From assembly GCF_004327285.1 (NCBI RefSeq), contig NZ_QJUI01000028.1, positions 1-43,849 of the forward strand: 43,849 nt of DNA, in the 5' to 3' direction. Positions 20,547-34,400 of the stretch are shown in pieces (position 1 is the stretch's first letter; the number at the start of each line of letters is the position of its first letter). The notes below the pieces were generated by a model. The model worked only from the letters and a program-made list of their open reading frames with translations. It was not told the origin of the DNA and did not search any database. The position numbers and the translations under genes are program-made. This stretch comes from Phytopseudomonas daroniae. Its GTDB lineage: Bacteria; Pseudomonadota; Gammaproteobacteria; Pseudomonadales; Pseudomonadaceae.

Positions 20547-20849
20547 TTACTCAGCACTGCTGGTGGCGAAATCGAGATCTTGGCCTGGCTGAAGGGAGAT
20601 GATCGCCTTCTTCCAGTCGTTACGCTTGCCCAGACCGCGAGCGGTGCGCTTGCTCTTACCCAGAACGTTCTGAGTAGTGACATGCTGAACCTTCACGCTG
20701 AACAGGCTTTCGACGGCCTTCTTGATTTCCAGCTTGGTTGCATCGGTTGCAACCTTGAAAACGAACTGGCTTTTCTTGTCTGCCAGAGTCGTGGCCTTCT
20801 CGGAGATGTGCGGGCCAAGCAGCACTTTGAATACGCGTTCCTGGTTCAT
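20547..20849 (-). CDS. rplW: 50S ribosomal protein L23
   Basis: A 100-residue exit-tunnel protein that docks trigger factor and SRP. It contains LLGPHISEKATTLADKKSQF and ends LGKRNDWKKAIISLQPGQ before a short tail. Its start overlaps the rplD stop by 4 bases (ATGA). Confidence 0.98.
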   Translation of the reverse strand: MNQERVFKVLLGPHISEKATTLADKKSQFVFKVATDATKLEIKKAVESLFSVKVQHVTTQNVLGKSKRTARGLGKRNDWKKAIISLQPGQDLDFATSSAE

Positions 20850-21448
20850 CCCAGCAGCTCCTCGAATTTCTTCACGGCAGAAACGGTGACCAGCACCTTT
20901 TCATACGCGATCAGACTGACCGGATCGGAACCCTGCACGTCACGAACATCGACATGCGGCAGGTTGCGGGCAGCCAGGTACAGATTTTGATCGACAGCGT
21001 CGGACACGATCAGAACGTCAGTCAGACCCATGTCGTTCAGCTTGCCCAGCAGCTCTTTGGTTTTCGGAGCTTCGACAGCGAAGTCTTCAACCACTACCAG
21101 ACGGTCGCTACGAACCAGCTCAGCAAGAATCGAACGGATCGCAGCGCGATACATCTTCTTGTTCAGCTTCTGATCATGATTCTGCGGACGAGCTGCGAAG
21201 GTCACACCACCGCCACGCCAGATCGGACCACGAGTGGTACCGGCACGCGCACGGCCAGTACCCTTCTGACGCCATGGGCGTTTGCCGCCACCGGAAACGT
21301 CGGAACGAGTCTTCTGCTGCTTGCTGCCCTGACGGCCGCCAGCCATGTAGGCTACGACAGCTTGGTGAACCAGGGTCTCGTTGTAGTCGCCACCGAAAGT
21401 CGCATCAGAGACTTCGATCGCTTGAGCGCCATTTACATTTAATTGCAT
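20846..21448 (-). CDS. rplD: 50S ribosomal protein L4
   Basis: A 200-residue protein. Its extended loop (RSDVSGGGKRPWRQKGTGRA) lines the exit tunnel. In E. coli L4 also represses the S10 operon by acting on the rpsJ leader. The leader here is much shorter, so the same mechanism is not assured. ATGA overlap with rplW. Confidence 0.98.
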   Translation of the reverse strand: MQLNVNGAQAIEVSDATFGGDYNETLVHQAVVAYMAGGRQGSKQQKTRSDVSGGGKRPWRQKGTGRARAGTTRGPIWRGGGVTFAARPQNHDQKLNKKMYRAAIRSILAELVRSDRLVVVEDFAVEAPKTKELLGKLNDMGLTDVLIVSDAVDQNLYLAARNLPHVDVRDVQGSDPVSLIAYEKVLVTVSAVKKFEELLG

Positions 21449-21460
21449 GTCAGCTTCCCC

Positions 21461-22096
21461 TTAACCGCGAGCCTTGGCAGCCGGACGTACAACCAGGTTG
21501 CCGCCAGTAGCGCCAGGAACGGCACCCTTGACCAGCAGCAGGTTGCGTTCAGCATCCACGCGCACTACTTCCAGGGACTGCACAGTCACGCGCTCAGCAC
21601 CCATGTGACCGGACATTTTCTTGCCCTTGAAGACACGACCCGGAGTCTGGCACTGGCCAATCGAACCCGGAACGCGGTGGGACACGGAGTTACCGTGAGT
21701 GTTGTCTTGGCCGCGGAAGTTCCAACGCTTGATGGTACCGGCAAAGCCTTTACCTTTGGACTGACCGGTCACGTCGACCAGTTGACCAGCTTGGAAGATT
21801 TCAGCGTTGATCAGATCGCCAGCCTGGTAGTCGCCTTCTTCAAGACGGAATTCCAGAACGGTACGACCTGCCGCGACGTTCGCCTTGGCGAAGTGACCGG
21901 CCTGAGCCTTGCTGACACGAGAAACGCGACGCTCACCGACAGTGACTTGCACTGCACGATAGCCATCGGACTCTTCAGTTTTAAACTGGGTGACGCGATT
22001 CGGTTCGATCTCAATGACCGTGACCGGAATGGAGACACCTTCTTCGGTGAAAATACGGGTCATGCCGCATTTACGACCGACTACACCAATAGTCAT
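21461..22096 (-). CDS. rplC: 50S ribosomal protein L3
   Basis: A 211-residue protein reaching toward the peptidyl-transferase centre. It starts MTIGVVGRKCGMTRIFTEEG. The extension has FRGQDNTHGNSVSHRVPGS with the glutamine (RGQD) methylated by PrmB in E. coli. Confidence 0.98.
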   Translation of the reverse strand: MTIGVVGRKCGMTRIFTEEGVSIPVTVIEIEPNRVTQFKTEESDGYRAVQVTVGERRVSRVSKAQAGHFAKANVAAGRTVLEFRLEEGDYQAGDLINAEIFQAGQLVDVTGQSKGKGFAGTIKRWNFRGQDNTHGNSVSHRVPGSIGQCQTPGRVFKGKKMSGHMGAERVTVQSLEVVRVDAERNLLLVKGAVPGATGGNLVVRPAAKARG

Positions 22097-22178
22097 GTTG
22101 TAACCTCATGAGTGTACGGGGCTTTCACCCGCTATGGCCGCCCATTTCAGAGCGTTACACGACTAAAACCGCTGGGTT

Positions 22179-22490
22179 TTAGCCGAGGCTGATCTGCACT
22201 TCCACGCCAGCCGCAAGATCGAGCTTCATAAGAGCATCAACGGTTTTATCCGTTGGCTGGACGATGTCCAGTACGCGCTTATGAGTGCGGATTTCGAACT
22301 GATCGCGCGCGTCTTTGTTGACGTGTGGCGAAGTCAGAACGGTGAACCGCTCTTTGCGAGTTGGCAGAGGAATCGGACCACGCACCTGAGCACCAGTACG
22401 TTTCGCGGTTTCCACGATTTCCTGGGTTGATTGATCGATCAGGCGATGGTCAAAAGCCTTCAACCGTATACGGATTTGTTGGTTTTGCAT
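22179..22490 (-). CDS. rpsJ: 30S ribosomal protein S10 / NusE
   Basis: A 103-residue protein, MQNQQIRIRLKAFDHRLIDQ at the start, with KRTGAQVRGPIPLPTRKERF. Besides its ribosomal role it acts as NusE, linking NusG and NusB to transcription antitermination; nusG is in this window at 38.1-38.7 kb. First gene of the S10 operon, with a strong promoter about 70 bases upstream. Start at 22490 by homology. Confidence 0.99.
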   Translation of the reverse strand: MQNQQIRIRLKAFDHRLIDQSTQEIVETAKRTGAQVRGPIPLPTRKERFTVLTSPHVNKDARDQFEIRTHKRVLDIVQPTDKTVDALMKLDLAAGVEVQISLG

Positions 22491-22558
22491 TTTGACCTCA
22501 GATTCCAAGCTGCGAGTCCCAGTCAACGGACGCAGTACGCCCGTTAAAAGGAGGCGTG

Positions 22559-22587
22559 ATTCTATAGACGCCCCCTGAGGGTGTCAA
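22559..22587 (-). promoter_or_regulatory. S10 operon promoter
   Basis: On the minus strand consensus TTGACA (22582-22587), a 17-bp spacer and TAGAAT (22559-22564, 5 of 6). The predicted start is near 22552, giving a leader of about 62 bases before rpsJ. Confidence 0.8.
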
Positions 22588-22623
22588 CCCGGTTAGAAAA
22601 TAACCAACGAAGATACCGTCCAT

Positions 22624-22655
22624 AAAAAAGCCCCCGCAATGCGGGGGCCTTTTTT
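22624..22655 (-). terminator. Terminator after the str-operon tuf
   Basis: GCCCCCGC (22630-22637) pairs with GCGGGGGC (22641-22648). A and T runs on either side make a strong bidirectional intrinsic terminator just past the tuf stop. Confidence 0.92.
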
Positions 22656-22671
22656 ACATCAGATCAGACGA

Positions 22672-23865
22672 TTACTCGACGATCTTGGCAACTACACCAG
22701 CACCAACGGTACGACCACCTTCGCGAATCGCGAAGCGCAGGCCGTCTTCCATGGCGATCGGCTTGATCAGGGTGACAACCATCTTGATGTTGTCGCCCGG
22801 CATTACCATCTCAACGCCTTCCGGCAGTTCGCACGAACCGGTCACGTCAGTGGTACGGAAGTAGAACTGCGGACGGTAGCCCTTGAAGAACGGGGTGTGA
22901 CGACCACCTTCTTCTTTGGACAGAACGTACACTTCAGCTTCGAACTTGGTGTGCGGCTTGATGGTGCCTGGCTTGGCCAGAACCTGACCACGCTCCACGT
23001 CGTCACGCTTGGTGCCGCGCAGCAGTACACCGCAGTTCTCGCCAGCACGACCTTCGTCGAGCAGCTTGCGGAACATCTCGACACCGGTACAGGTGGTCTT
23101 GGTGGTGTCACGCAGACCAACGATCTCGATTTCTTCCTGGATCTTGACGATACCGCGCTCTACACGACCGGTAACTACAGTACCGCGGCCGGAGATCGAG
23201 AATACGTCTTCGATCGGCATCAGGAACGGACGGTCGATGGCACGAACCGGCTCCGGGATGTAGCTGTCCAGAGTTTCGACGAGTTTCTTGACGGCAGTGG
23301 TGCCCATCTCGTTGTCGTCCTGGCCGTTCAGAGCCATCAGCGCGGAACCGATGATGATCGGCGTGTCGTCGCCCGGGAAGTCGTAAGTGCTCAGCAGATC
23401 GCGCACTTCCATTTCCACCAGCTCCAGCAGCTCGGCGTCATCGACCATGTCAGCCTTGTTCAGGAACACGACGATGTACGGAACGCCTACCTGACGCGAC
23501 AGCAGGATGTGCTCGCGAGTCTGAGGCATCGGGCCGTCAGCGGCCGAACAAACCAGGATCGCGCCATCCATCTGCGCAGCACCGGTGATCATGTTCTTGA
23601 CGTAGTCAGCGTGACCCGGGCAGTCAACGTGTGCGTAGTGACGTACGGACGAATCGTACTCAACGTGCGCAGTGTTGATGGTGATACCACGAGCCTTCTC
23701 TTCCGGCGCGCTGTCGATCTTGTCGAAGTCGACCTTGGCCGAACCGAATACTTCGGAGCAGACGCGGGTCAGAGCAGCGGTCAGAGTGGTTTTACCGTGG
23801 TCAACGTGACCGATGGTGCCGACGTTGACGTGCGGTTTGTTACGTTCGAATTTTTCTTTAGCCAC
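22672..23865 (-). CDS. tuf: Elongation factor Tu (copy in the str operon)
   Basis: A 397-residue GTPase that delivers aminoacyl-tRNA to the ribosome. G motifs are GHVDHGKT (19-26), DCPGHADY and NKADMVDD; domains 2 and 3 follow from about residue 205. The start codon is GTG (CAC at 23863-23865); no in-frame ATG lies close by. The protein is identical to the second copy at 39225-40418. By eye the genes differ only at codons 1, 5, 6, 10 and the last codon. It lies 31 bases after fusA and is followed by a strong terminator. Confidence 0.99.
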   Translation of the reverse strand: MAKEKFERNKPHVNVGTIGHVDHGKTTLTAALTRVCSEVFGSAKVDFDKIDSAPEEKARGITINTAHVEYDSSVRHYAHVDCPGHADYVKNMITGAAQMDGAILVCSAADGPMPQTREHILLSRQVGVPYIVVFLNKADMVDDAELLELVEMEVRDLLSTYDFPGDDTPIIIGSALMALNGQDDNEMGTTAVKKLVETLDSYIPEPVRAIDRPFLMPIEDVFSISGRGTVVTGRVERGIVKIQEEIEIVGLRDTTKTTCTGVEMFRKLLDEGRAGENCGVLLRGTKRDDVERGQVLAKPGTIKPHTKFEAEVYVLSKEEGGRHTPFFKGYRPQFYFRTTDVTGSCELPEGVEMVMPGDNIKMVVTLIKPIAMEDGLRFAIREGGRTVGAGVVAKIVE

Positions 23866-23896
23866 GACAATTAACTCCTAGCGTAAAGGGGCTGAA

Positions 23897-26026
23897 TCAG
23901 CCTTGTTTTTTAACCAGAGCTTCGACGATGTTCGACGGAGCTTCGGAGTATTTGGAGAATTCCATAGAGTAGCTCGCGCGACCCTGAGACATGGAACGAA
24001 CGTCGGTTGCGTAACCGAACATCTCACCCAGCGGCACTTCGGCACGGATTACCTTGCCGGACACTGTGTCTTCCATACCCTGGATCAGACCACGACGACG
24101 ATTCAGGTCACCCATCACGTCACCCATGTAGTCTTCTGGGGTTACCACTTCCACTTTCATGATCGGCTCAAGCACTACACCGCCGCCCTTCTGGGCCAGC
24201 TGCTTGGTCGCCATGGAAGCGGCCACCTTGAACGCCATCTCGTTGGAGTCGACGTCATGGTAGGAACCGTCGAAAACGGTAGCCTTCAGGCCGATGAGCG
24301 GATAGCCGGCAACGACGCCGTTCTTCATCTGCTCTTCGATACCCTTCTGGATGGCCGGGATGTATTCCTTCGGAACCACACCGCCCACGACTTCGTTGAC
24401 GAACACCAGACCTTCCTGACCTTCGTCTGCCGGCGCGAAGCGAATCCAGCAGTGACCGAACTGACCACGACCACCGGACTGACGCACGAACTTGCCTTCG
24501 ATTTCGCAGTTCTTGGTGATCTTCTCGCGGTAGGAAACCTGCGGCTTGCCGATGTTCGCCTCGACGTTGAACTCGCGACGCATACGGTCAACGAGAATGT
24601 CCAGGTGCAGCTCGCCCATACCGGAGATGATGGTCTGGCCGGTTTCTTCGTCGGTCTTGACGCGGAACGACGGGTCTTCCTGAGCGAGCTTGCCCAGTGC
24701 GATACCCATCTTCTCCTGGTCAGCCTTGGTCTTCGGCTCAACAGCTACCGAGATCACGGGCTCCGGGAAGTCCATACGCTCGAGGATGATCGGCTTGTCG
24801 GCGTTGCACAGGGTGTCACCAGTGGTGACGTCCTTCATGCCGATCAGAGCTGCGATGTCGCCTGCGCGCACTTCTTTGATCTCTTCACGCTGGTTGGCGT
24901 GCATCTGCACCATACGACCAACGCGCTCTTTCTTGCCCTTGACCGAGTTGATCACGGAGTCGCCCGAGGTCAGGAAACCCGAGTAGACGCGCACGAAAGT
25001 CAGAGTGCCCACGAACGGGTCGGTGGCAATCTTGAAGGCCAGAGCCGAGAACGGCTCGTTGTCGTCGGCATGACGCTCATCGAAGTCAGCATCGACCAGC
25101 TCTTCTTTCGGCTTGTCGATGAGATCCGGATGAATACCCTTGATCGCAGGGATCTCGGTCGGCGCCGGCAGGTAGTCGATGACGGCGTCGAGAACCAGAG
25201 GAACACCCTTGTTCTTGAAGGAAGAACCGCAGACAGCCGGAACAATCTCGCTGGCCAGAGTGCGCGCACGCAGCCCCGCCTTGATTTCCTCGATGGTCAG
25301 TTCACCGCCTTCAAGGTACTTGTTCATCAGCTCTTCGTTGGCTTCGGCAGCGGCTTCAACCATGTTGGAGCGCCACTCTTCAGCCAGCTCCAGCATATCG
25401 GCAGGAATCTCTTCCTCGCGATAGGTGGTGCCTTTGTCATCGTCGTTCCAGTAGATAGCCTTCATCTTGATCAGGTCGACCTGACCCTGGAAGTTATCTT
25501 CCGAACCGATAGCCAGCTGGATCGGCACCGGGGTGTGACCCAGACGGTTCTTGATCTGAGCTACAACACGCAGGAAGTTGGCACCGGCGCGATCCATCTT
25601 GTTCACGTAAACGACACGTGGAACGCCGTACTTGTTGGCCTGACGCCATACGGTTTCGGACTGAGGCTCGACACCGGAGGTGCCGCAGAACACCACGACC
25701 GCGCCATCGAGTACGCGCAGCGAACGCTCTACTTCAATGGTGAAGTCAACGTGGCCGGGGGTATCGATGACGTTTACGCGATAGTTGTCGTACTGACCAA
25801 CCGAACCTTTCCAGAAGGTGGTAACGGCAGCGGAGGTAATGGTGATACCACGCTCCTGCTCCTGCACCATCCAGTCGGTAGTGGCTGCACCGTCATGCAC
25901 CTCACCCATTTTGTGGCTGAGGCCTGTGTAGAACAGGATCCGCTCGGTAGTAGTGGTCTTGCCCGCATCGACGTGCGCACAAATACCAATGTTACGGTAG
26001 CGGTTAATTGCTGTATTACGAGCCAT
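23897..26026 (-). CDS. fusA: Elongation factor G
   Basis: A 709-residue translocation GTPase that also splits ribosomes with RRF. G motifs: AHVDAGKT (17-24), DTPGHVDF and NKMDRAGA. Domain IV (GRGQFGHCWIRF onward) and domain V are complete. Slightly longer than the E. coli protein. str operon between rpsG and tuf, 30 bases after rpsG. Pseudomonads often have a second fusA elsewhere; this is the operon copy. Confidence 0.99.
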   Translation of the reverse strand: MARNTAINRYRNIGICAHVDAGKTTTTERILFYTGLSHKMGEVHDGAATTDWMVQEQERGITITSAAVTTFWKGSVGQYDNYRVNVIDTPGHVDFTIEVERSLRVLDGAVVVFCGTSGVEPQSETVWRQANKYGVPRVVYVNKMDRAGANFLRVVAQIKNRLGHTPVPIQLAIGSEDNFQGQVDLIKMKAIYWNDDDKGTTYREEEIPADMLELAEEWRSNMVEAAAEANEELMNKYLEGGELTIEEIKAGLRARTLASEIVPAVCGSSFKNKGVPLVLDAVIDYLPAPTEIPAIKGIHPDLIDKPKEELVDADFDERHADDNEPFSALAFKIATDPFVGTLTFVRVYSGFLTSGDSVINSVKGKKERVGRMVQMHANQREEIKEVRAGDIAALIGMKDVTTGDTLCNADKPIILERMDFPEPVISVAVEPKTKADQEKMGIALGKLAQEDPSFRVKTDEETGQTIISGMGELHLDILVDRMRREFNVEANIGKPQVSYREKITKNCEIEGKFVRQSGGRGQFGHCWIRFAPADEGQEGLVFVNEVVGGVVPKEYIPAIQKGIEEQMKNGVVAGYPLIGLKATVFDGSYHDVDSNEMAFKVAASMATKQLAQKGGGVVLEPIMKVEVVTPEDYMGDVMGDLNRRRGLIQGMEDTVSGKVIRAEVPLGEMFGYATDVRSMSQGRASYSMEFSKYSEAPSNIVEALVKKQG

Positions 26027-26056
26027 AAAGCCCTCGCAAATTGAGTGATGCCGGAT

Positions 26057-26527
26057 TTAGAAACGGTAGTGCGAGAACGCTTTGTTGGCCTCGGCCATAC
26101 GGTGCACATCTTCACGCTTCTTAACTGCGGCGCCTTTGCCTTCGGCAGCGTCCAGCAGTTCACCAGCCAGGCGCAGAGCCATGGATTTCTCACCACGCTT
26201 ACGGGCGAAATCCACCAGCCAGCGCATGGCCAGGGCGTTACGACGGGAGGGACGAACTTCGACCGGAACCTGGTAAGTAGCACCACCTACACGGCGCGAC
26301 TTCACTTCGACCAGCGGAGCGATGGCGTCGAGAGCTTTCTCGAAGATTTCCAGGGGATCGCTGTTCTTACGCTCTTTAACCTTGTCCAGGGCGCCATAAA
26401 CGATACGCTCGGCAACGGCTTTCTTGCCGCTTTCCATCACGTGGTTCATGAACTTGGCCAGGATTTGGCTTCCGTATTTTGGATCGTCAAGCACTTCGCG
26501 CTTGGCTGCTACACGACGTCTTGGCAT
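26057..26527 (-). CDS. rpsG: 30S ribosomal protein S7
   Basis: A 156-residue assembly initiator of the 30S head, MPRRRVAAKREVLDDPKYGS at the start, with KSRRVGGATYQVPVEVRPSR. In E. coli S7 represses the operon by binding the rpsL-rpsG spacer; the spacer here is 118 bases and has a hairpin. Start chosen at 26527 by homology. Confidence 0.99.
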   Translation of the reverse strand: MPRRRVAAKREVLDDPKYGSQILAKFMNHVMESGKKAVAERIVYGALDKVKERKNSDPLEIFEKALDAIAPLVEVKSRRVGGATYQVPVEVRPSRRNALAMRWLVDFARKRGEKSMALRLAGELLDAAEGKGAAVKKREDVHRMAEANKAFSHYRF

Positions 26528-26567
26528 TTGATAAGCCCTCAAACGGTCTTCAGGTTAGCTCGGAACT

Positions 26568-26584
26568 GTAACCATGGGGGTTAC
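26568..26584 (-). promoter_or_regulatory. Hairpin in the rpsL-rpsG spacer
   Basis: GTAACC (26568-26573) pairs with GGTTAC (26579-26584) around a five-base loop, about 41 bases upstream of rpsG. The place corresponds to the S7 repressor site of E. coli; function here is inferred from position only. Confidence 0.35.
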
Positions 26585-26645
26585 GCCCGACCTTACTCTT
26601 ATCGACTCAATAAAATTAGAAACTGCATTCAGTACTGACGACCGA

Positions 26646-27017
26646 TCACTTCGGACGCTTGGTACCGTATTTCGAACGACCCTGGTTACGGCCTTTGACA
26701 CCCGAGGTGTCCAGCGAGCCGCGAACGGTGTGATAACGCACACCTGGCAAGTCTTTTACACGACCGCCACGGATCAGCACGACGCTGTGCTCTTGCAGGT
26801 TGTGGCCTTCACCACCGATGTACGAGGAAACCTCGAAACCATTGGTCAGACGCACACGGCAAACTTTACGCAGTGCCGAGTTAGGTTTTTTCGGGGTGGT
26901 GGTATACACGCGAGTGCACACGCCACGACGCTGGGGGCAGTTCTGCAGCGCAGGTACGTCGGATTTCTCGACGATACGCTTGCGCGGCTGACGCACCAGC
27001 TGGTTGATAGTTGCCAT
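26646..27017 (-). CDS. rpsL: 30S ribosomal protein S12
   Basis: A 123-residue decoding-centre protein, [20 protein letters not shown] at the start. The streptomycin-relevant residues are wild type: K43 in TPKKPNSA and K88 and P91 in [10 protein letters not shown]89 is the residue methylthiolated in E. coli. First gene of the str group, preceded by the hairpin-rich spacer after rpoC. Confidence 0.99.
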
Positions 27018-27048
27018 CTACTAGCTCCACTGTCCGTCTTTCGACGCT

Positions 27049-27071
27049 ATTTATTTACACCATAAATAAAT
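27049..27071 (-). repeat. AT-only 9-bp inverted repeat upstream of rpsL
   Basis: ATTTATTTA (27049-27057) and TAAATAAAT (27063-27071) are exact reverse complements with a five-base spacer. It abuts the terminator stem at 27071. Confidence 0.7.
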
Positions 27072-27092
27072 GGCAGGGCTTATGCCCTGCCA
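27062..27092 (-). terminator. Terminator/attenuator between rpoC and rpsL
   Basis: TGGCAGGGC (27071-27079) pairs with GCCCTGCCA (27084-27092). On the minus strand TTTATTTATGG follows. Likely end of the rplJL-rpoBC transcription unit, possibly partial. Confidence 0.8.
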
Positions 27093-27098
27093 TATTTA

Positions 27099-27130
27099 GG
27101 GGTGCATGAGTCTAAAGAGACTCTCACCCC
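27099..27130 (-). other. Second hairpin in the rpoC-rpsL spacer
   Basis: GGGGTG pairs with CACCCC, and inside it GAGTCT-AAAG-AGACTC, giving a 12-bp stem with a small internal loop. There is no U-tract, so it may be an RNA-processing or protecting structure rather than a terminator. Confidence 0.55.
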
Positions 27131-27144
27131 CAGTCAAGACACGA

Positions 27145-27169
27145 GCCCCGACCGCCAGGCGGCCGGGGC
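27145..27169 (-). other. GC-rich hairpin just past the rpoC stop
   Basis: GCCCCG (27145-27150) pairs with CGGGGC (27164-27169), with CCG/CGG inside. It ends 6 bases from the rpoC stop and has no U-tract. It could stabilise the rpoBC mRNA 3' end or aid termination. Confidence 0.5.
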
Positions 27170-27175
27170 ACGTTC

Positions 27176-31375
<4,200 letters not shown>

Positions 31376-31436
31376 GGCCTTTCCTCCTGGCGGAGCAGGC
31401 AGCGGGCATATTGCCCCGCTGCCGATTCACGTCGTG

Positions 31437-34400
31437 TTATTCGGTTTCCAGATCGATATCGATACCGAGCGAACGGATCTCTTTGATCAACACGTTGAAG
31501 GACTCGGGCATGCCCGGCTCCATGCGGTGATCGCCATCCACGATGTTCTTGTACATCTTGGTACGGCCGTTCACGTCGTCCGACTTGACGGTCAACATTT
31601 CCTGCAGGGTATAGGCGGCACCATAAGCTTCCAGAGCCCAGACCTCCATCTCCCCGAAGCGCTGACCACCGAACTGCGCCTTACCACCCAGCGGCTGCTG
31701 GGTAACCAGGCTGTAGGAACCCGTGGAACGCGCGTGCATCTTGTCGTCCACCAGGTGGTTCAGTTTCAGCATGTACATGTAGCCAACGGTGGTCGGACGC
31801 TCGAACTGGTTCCCCGTACGGCCGTCGATCAGGCGCATCTGGCCGCTTTCCGGCAGATCTGCCAGTTTCAGCATGGCCTTGATTTCGCTTTCCTTGGCAC
31901 CGTCGAAAACCGGAGTAGCCATCGGCACGCCTTTGCGCAGGTTGTTGGCCAGGGCCAGCACTTCCTGATCGCTCAGCTCGTCGAGGTTCTCCTGACGCCC
32001 ACCGATCTCGTTGTAGATCTCGTTGAGGAACTTGCGCAGATCAGCGATCTTGCGCTGCTCCTCGAGCATCAGGTTGATCTTCTCGCCCAGGCCCTTGGCC
32101 GCGAGGCCCAGGTGGGTTTCGAGGATCTGACCGACGTTCATACGCGACGGTACGCCGAGCGGGTTGAGGACGATGTCGACCGGCGTGCCATGCACGTCGT
32201 GCGGCATGTCTTCGACCGGCATGATCACCGAGACAACACCCTTGTTACCGTGACGACCCGCCATCTTGTCACCCGGCTGGATGCGACGGCGGATGGCCAG
32301 GTAGACCTTGACGATCTTCAGTACGCCCGGAGCCAGGTCATCGCCCTGCTGCAGTTTGCGTTTCTTGTCTTCGAACTTGTCGTCGAGCAGCTGACGGCGG
32401 TCGGAGATGTAGGCCTGGGCCTTTTCCAACTGCTCGTTCAGTGCATCTTCAGCCATGCGCAGCTTGAACCACTGGCCACGCTCCAGACCGTCGAGCACTT
32501 CGTCAGTGATCGCAGCACCTTTCTTCAGGCCAGCGCCGCCTTCGGCGACCTTGCCAACCAGAGCGGCACGCAGACGCTCGAAGGTCGCGCCTTCGACGAT
32601 GCGGAACTCTTCGTTCAGATCCTTGCGGATCTCGTCCAGCTGGCTCTTCTCGATCGACAGAGCACGAGCATCACGCTCGACGCCGTCACGGGTGAAGACC
32701 TGTACGTCGATGACGGTACCCTTGGTGCCGGTCGGCACGCGCAGGGAGGTGTCCTTAACGTCGCTGGCCTTCTCACCGAAGATCGCACGCAACAGCTTCT
32801 CTTCAGGCGTCAGCTGGGTCTCGCCTTTCGGCGTGACTTTACCAACCAGAATGTCGCCTGGGCCGACTTCGGCACCGACGTAGACGATACCGGCTTCGTC
32901 GAGCTTGTTCAGTGCAGCTTCACCCACGTTCGGGATGTCCGCAGAGATTTCCTCTGGGCCGAGCTTGGTGTCACGCGCCACGCAGGTCAGTTCCTGGATG
33001 TGGATCGTGGTGAAGCGGTCTTCCTGAACCACGCGCTCGGAGAGCAGGATGGAGTCTTCGAAGTTGTAACCGTTCCACGGCATGAACGCGACGCGCATGT
33101 TCTGACCCAGCGCCAGTTCCCCCATGTCGGTGGACGGGCCGTCAGCCATGATGTCGCCACGCGCAACCACATCACCTTTCTGCACCAGCGGACGCTGGTT
33201 GATGCAGGTGTTCTGGTTGGAGCGGGTGTATTTGGTCAGGTTGTAGATGTCCACACCGGCTTCACCGGTTTCGACTTCATCGTTGGCAACGCGAACCACG
33301 ATACGGCTGGCATCGACGGAGTCGATCACACCACCGCGGCGAGCCACGACGCAGACGCCGGAGTCACGGGCGACGTTGCGCTCCATGCCGGTACCGACCA
33401 GCGGCTTGTCCGAACGCAGGGTCGGGACGGCCTGACGCTGCATGTTCGAACCCATGAGTGCACGGTTGGCGTCGTCGTGCTCGAGGAACGGAATCAACGA
33501 GGCAGCGACGGATACGACCTGCTTCGGCGATACGTCCATCAGCGTGACGTCTTCCGGCGCCTTCACGGTGAACTCGTTGAGGTGACGCACGGCAACCAGC
33601 TCGTCGATCAGCTGACCCTTGTCGTTCAGGGTCGCGGATGCCTGGGCGATGACGTGATCGGCCTCTTCGATGGCGGACAGGAACACGATCTCGTCGGTGA
33701 CCTTGCCTTCCTGAACAACGCGGTACGGACTTTCCAGGAAGCCGTACTGGTTGGTGCGGGCATAGGCCGCCAGGGAGTTGATCAGACCGATGTTCGGGCC
33801 TTCCGGCGTTTCGATCGGGCACACACGGCCGTAATGGGTCGGGTGTACGTCACGGACTTCGAAGCCTGCGCGCTCACGGGTCAGACCGCCCGGGCCGAGT
33901 GCGGAAACACGGCGCTTGTGGGTGATCTCGGAGAGCGGGTTGTTCTGATCCATGAACTGGGAAAGCTGGCTGGAACCGAAGAATTCCTTCACCGCCGCCG
34001 CAACCGGCTTGGCGTTGATCAGATCCTGCGGCATCAGGCCTTCGCTTTCGGCCATCGACAGACGTTCCTTGACCGCGCGCTCGACGCGCACCAGGCCAAC
34101 ACGGAACTGGTTCTCGGCCATCTCGCCGACGCAACGTACACGGCGGTTACCCAGGTGGTCGATGTCATCGACGATACCTTTGCCGTTACGGATGTCGACC
34201 AGAGTCTTGAGCACTTCGACGATATCTTCGCGGCTCAACACGCCCGAACCTTCGATCTCGGTGCGACCGATACGACGGTTGAACTTCATGCGGCCCACGG
34301 CAGACAGGTCGTAACGCTCGGCGCTGAAGAACAGGTTGTTGAACAGCGTCTCGGCGGCATCCTTGGTAGGTGGCTCGCCAGGACGCATCATGCGATAGAT

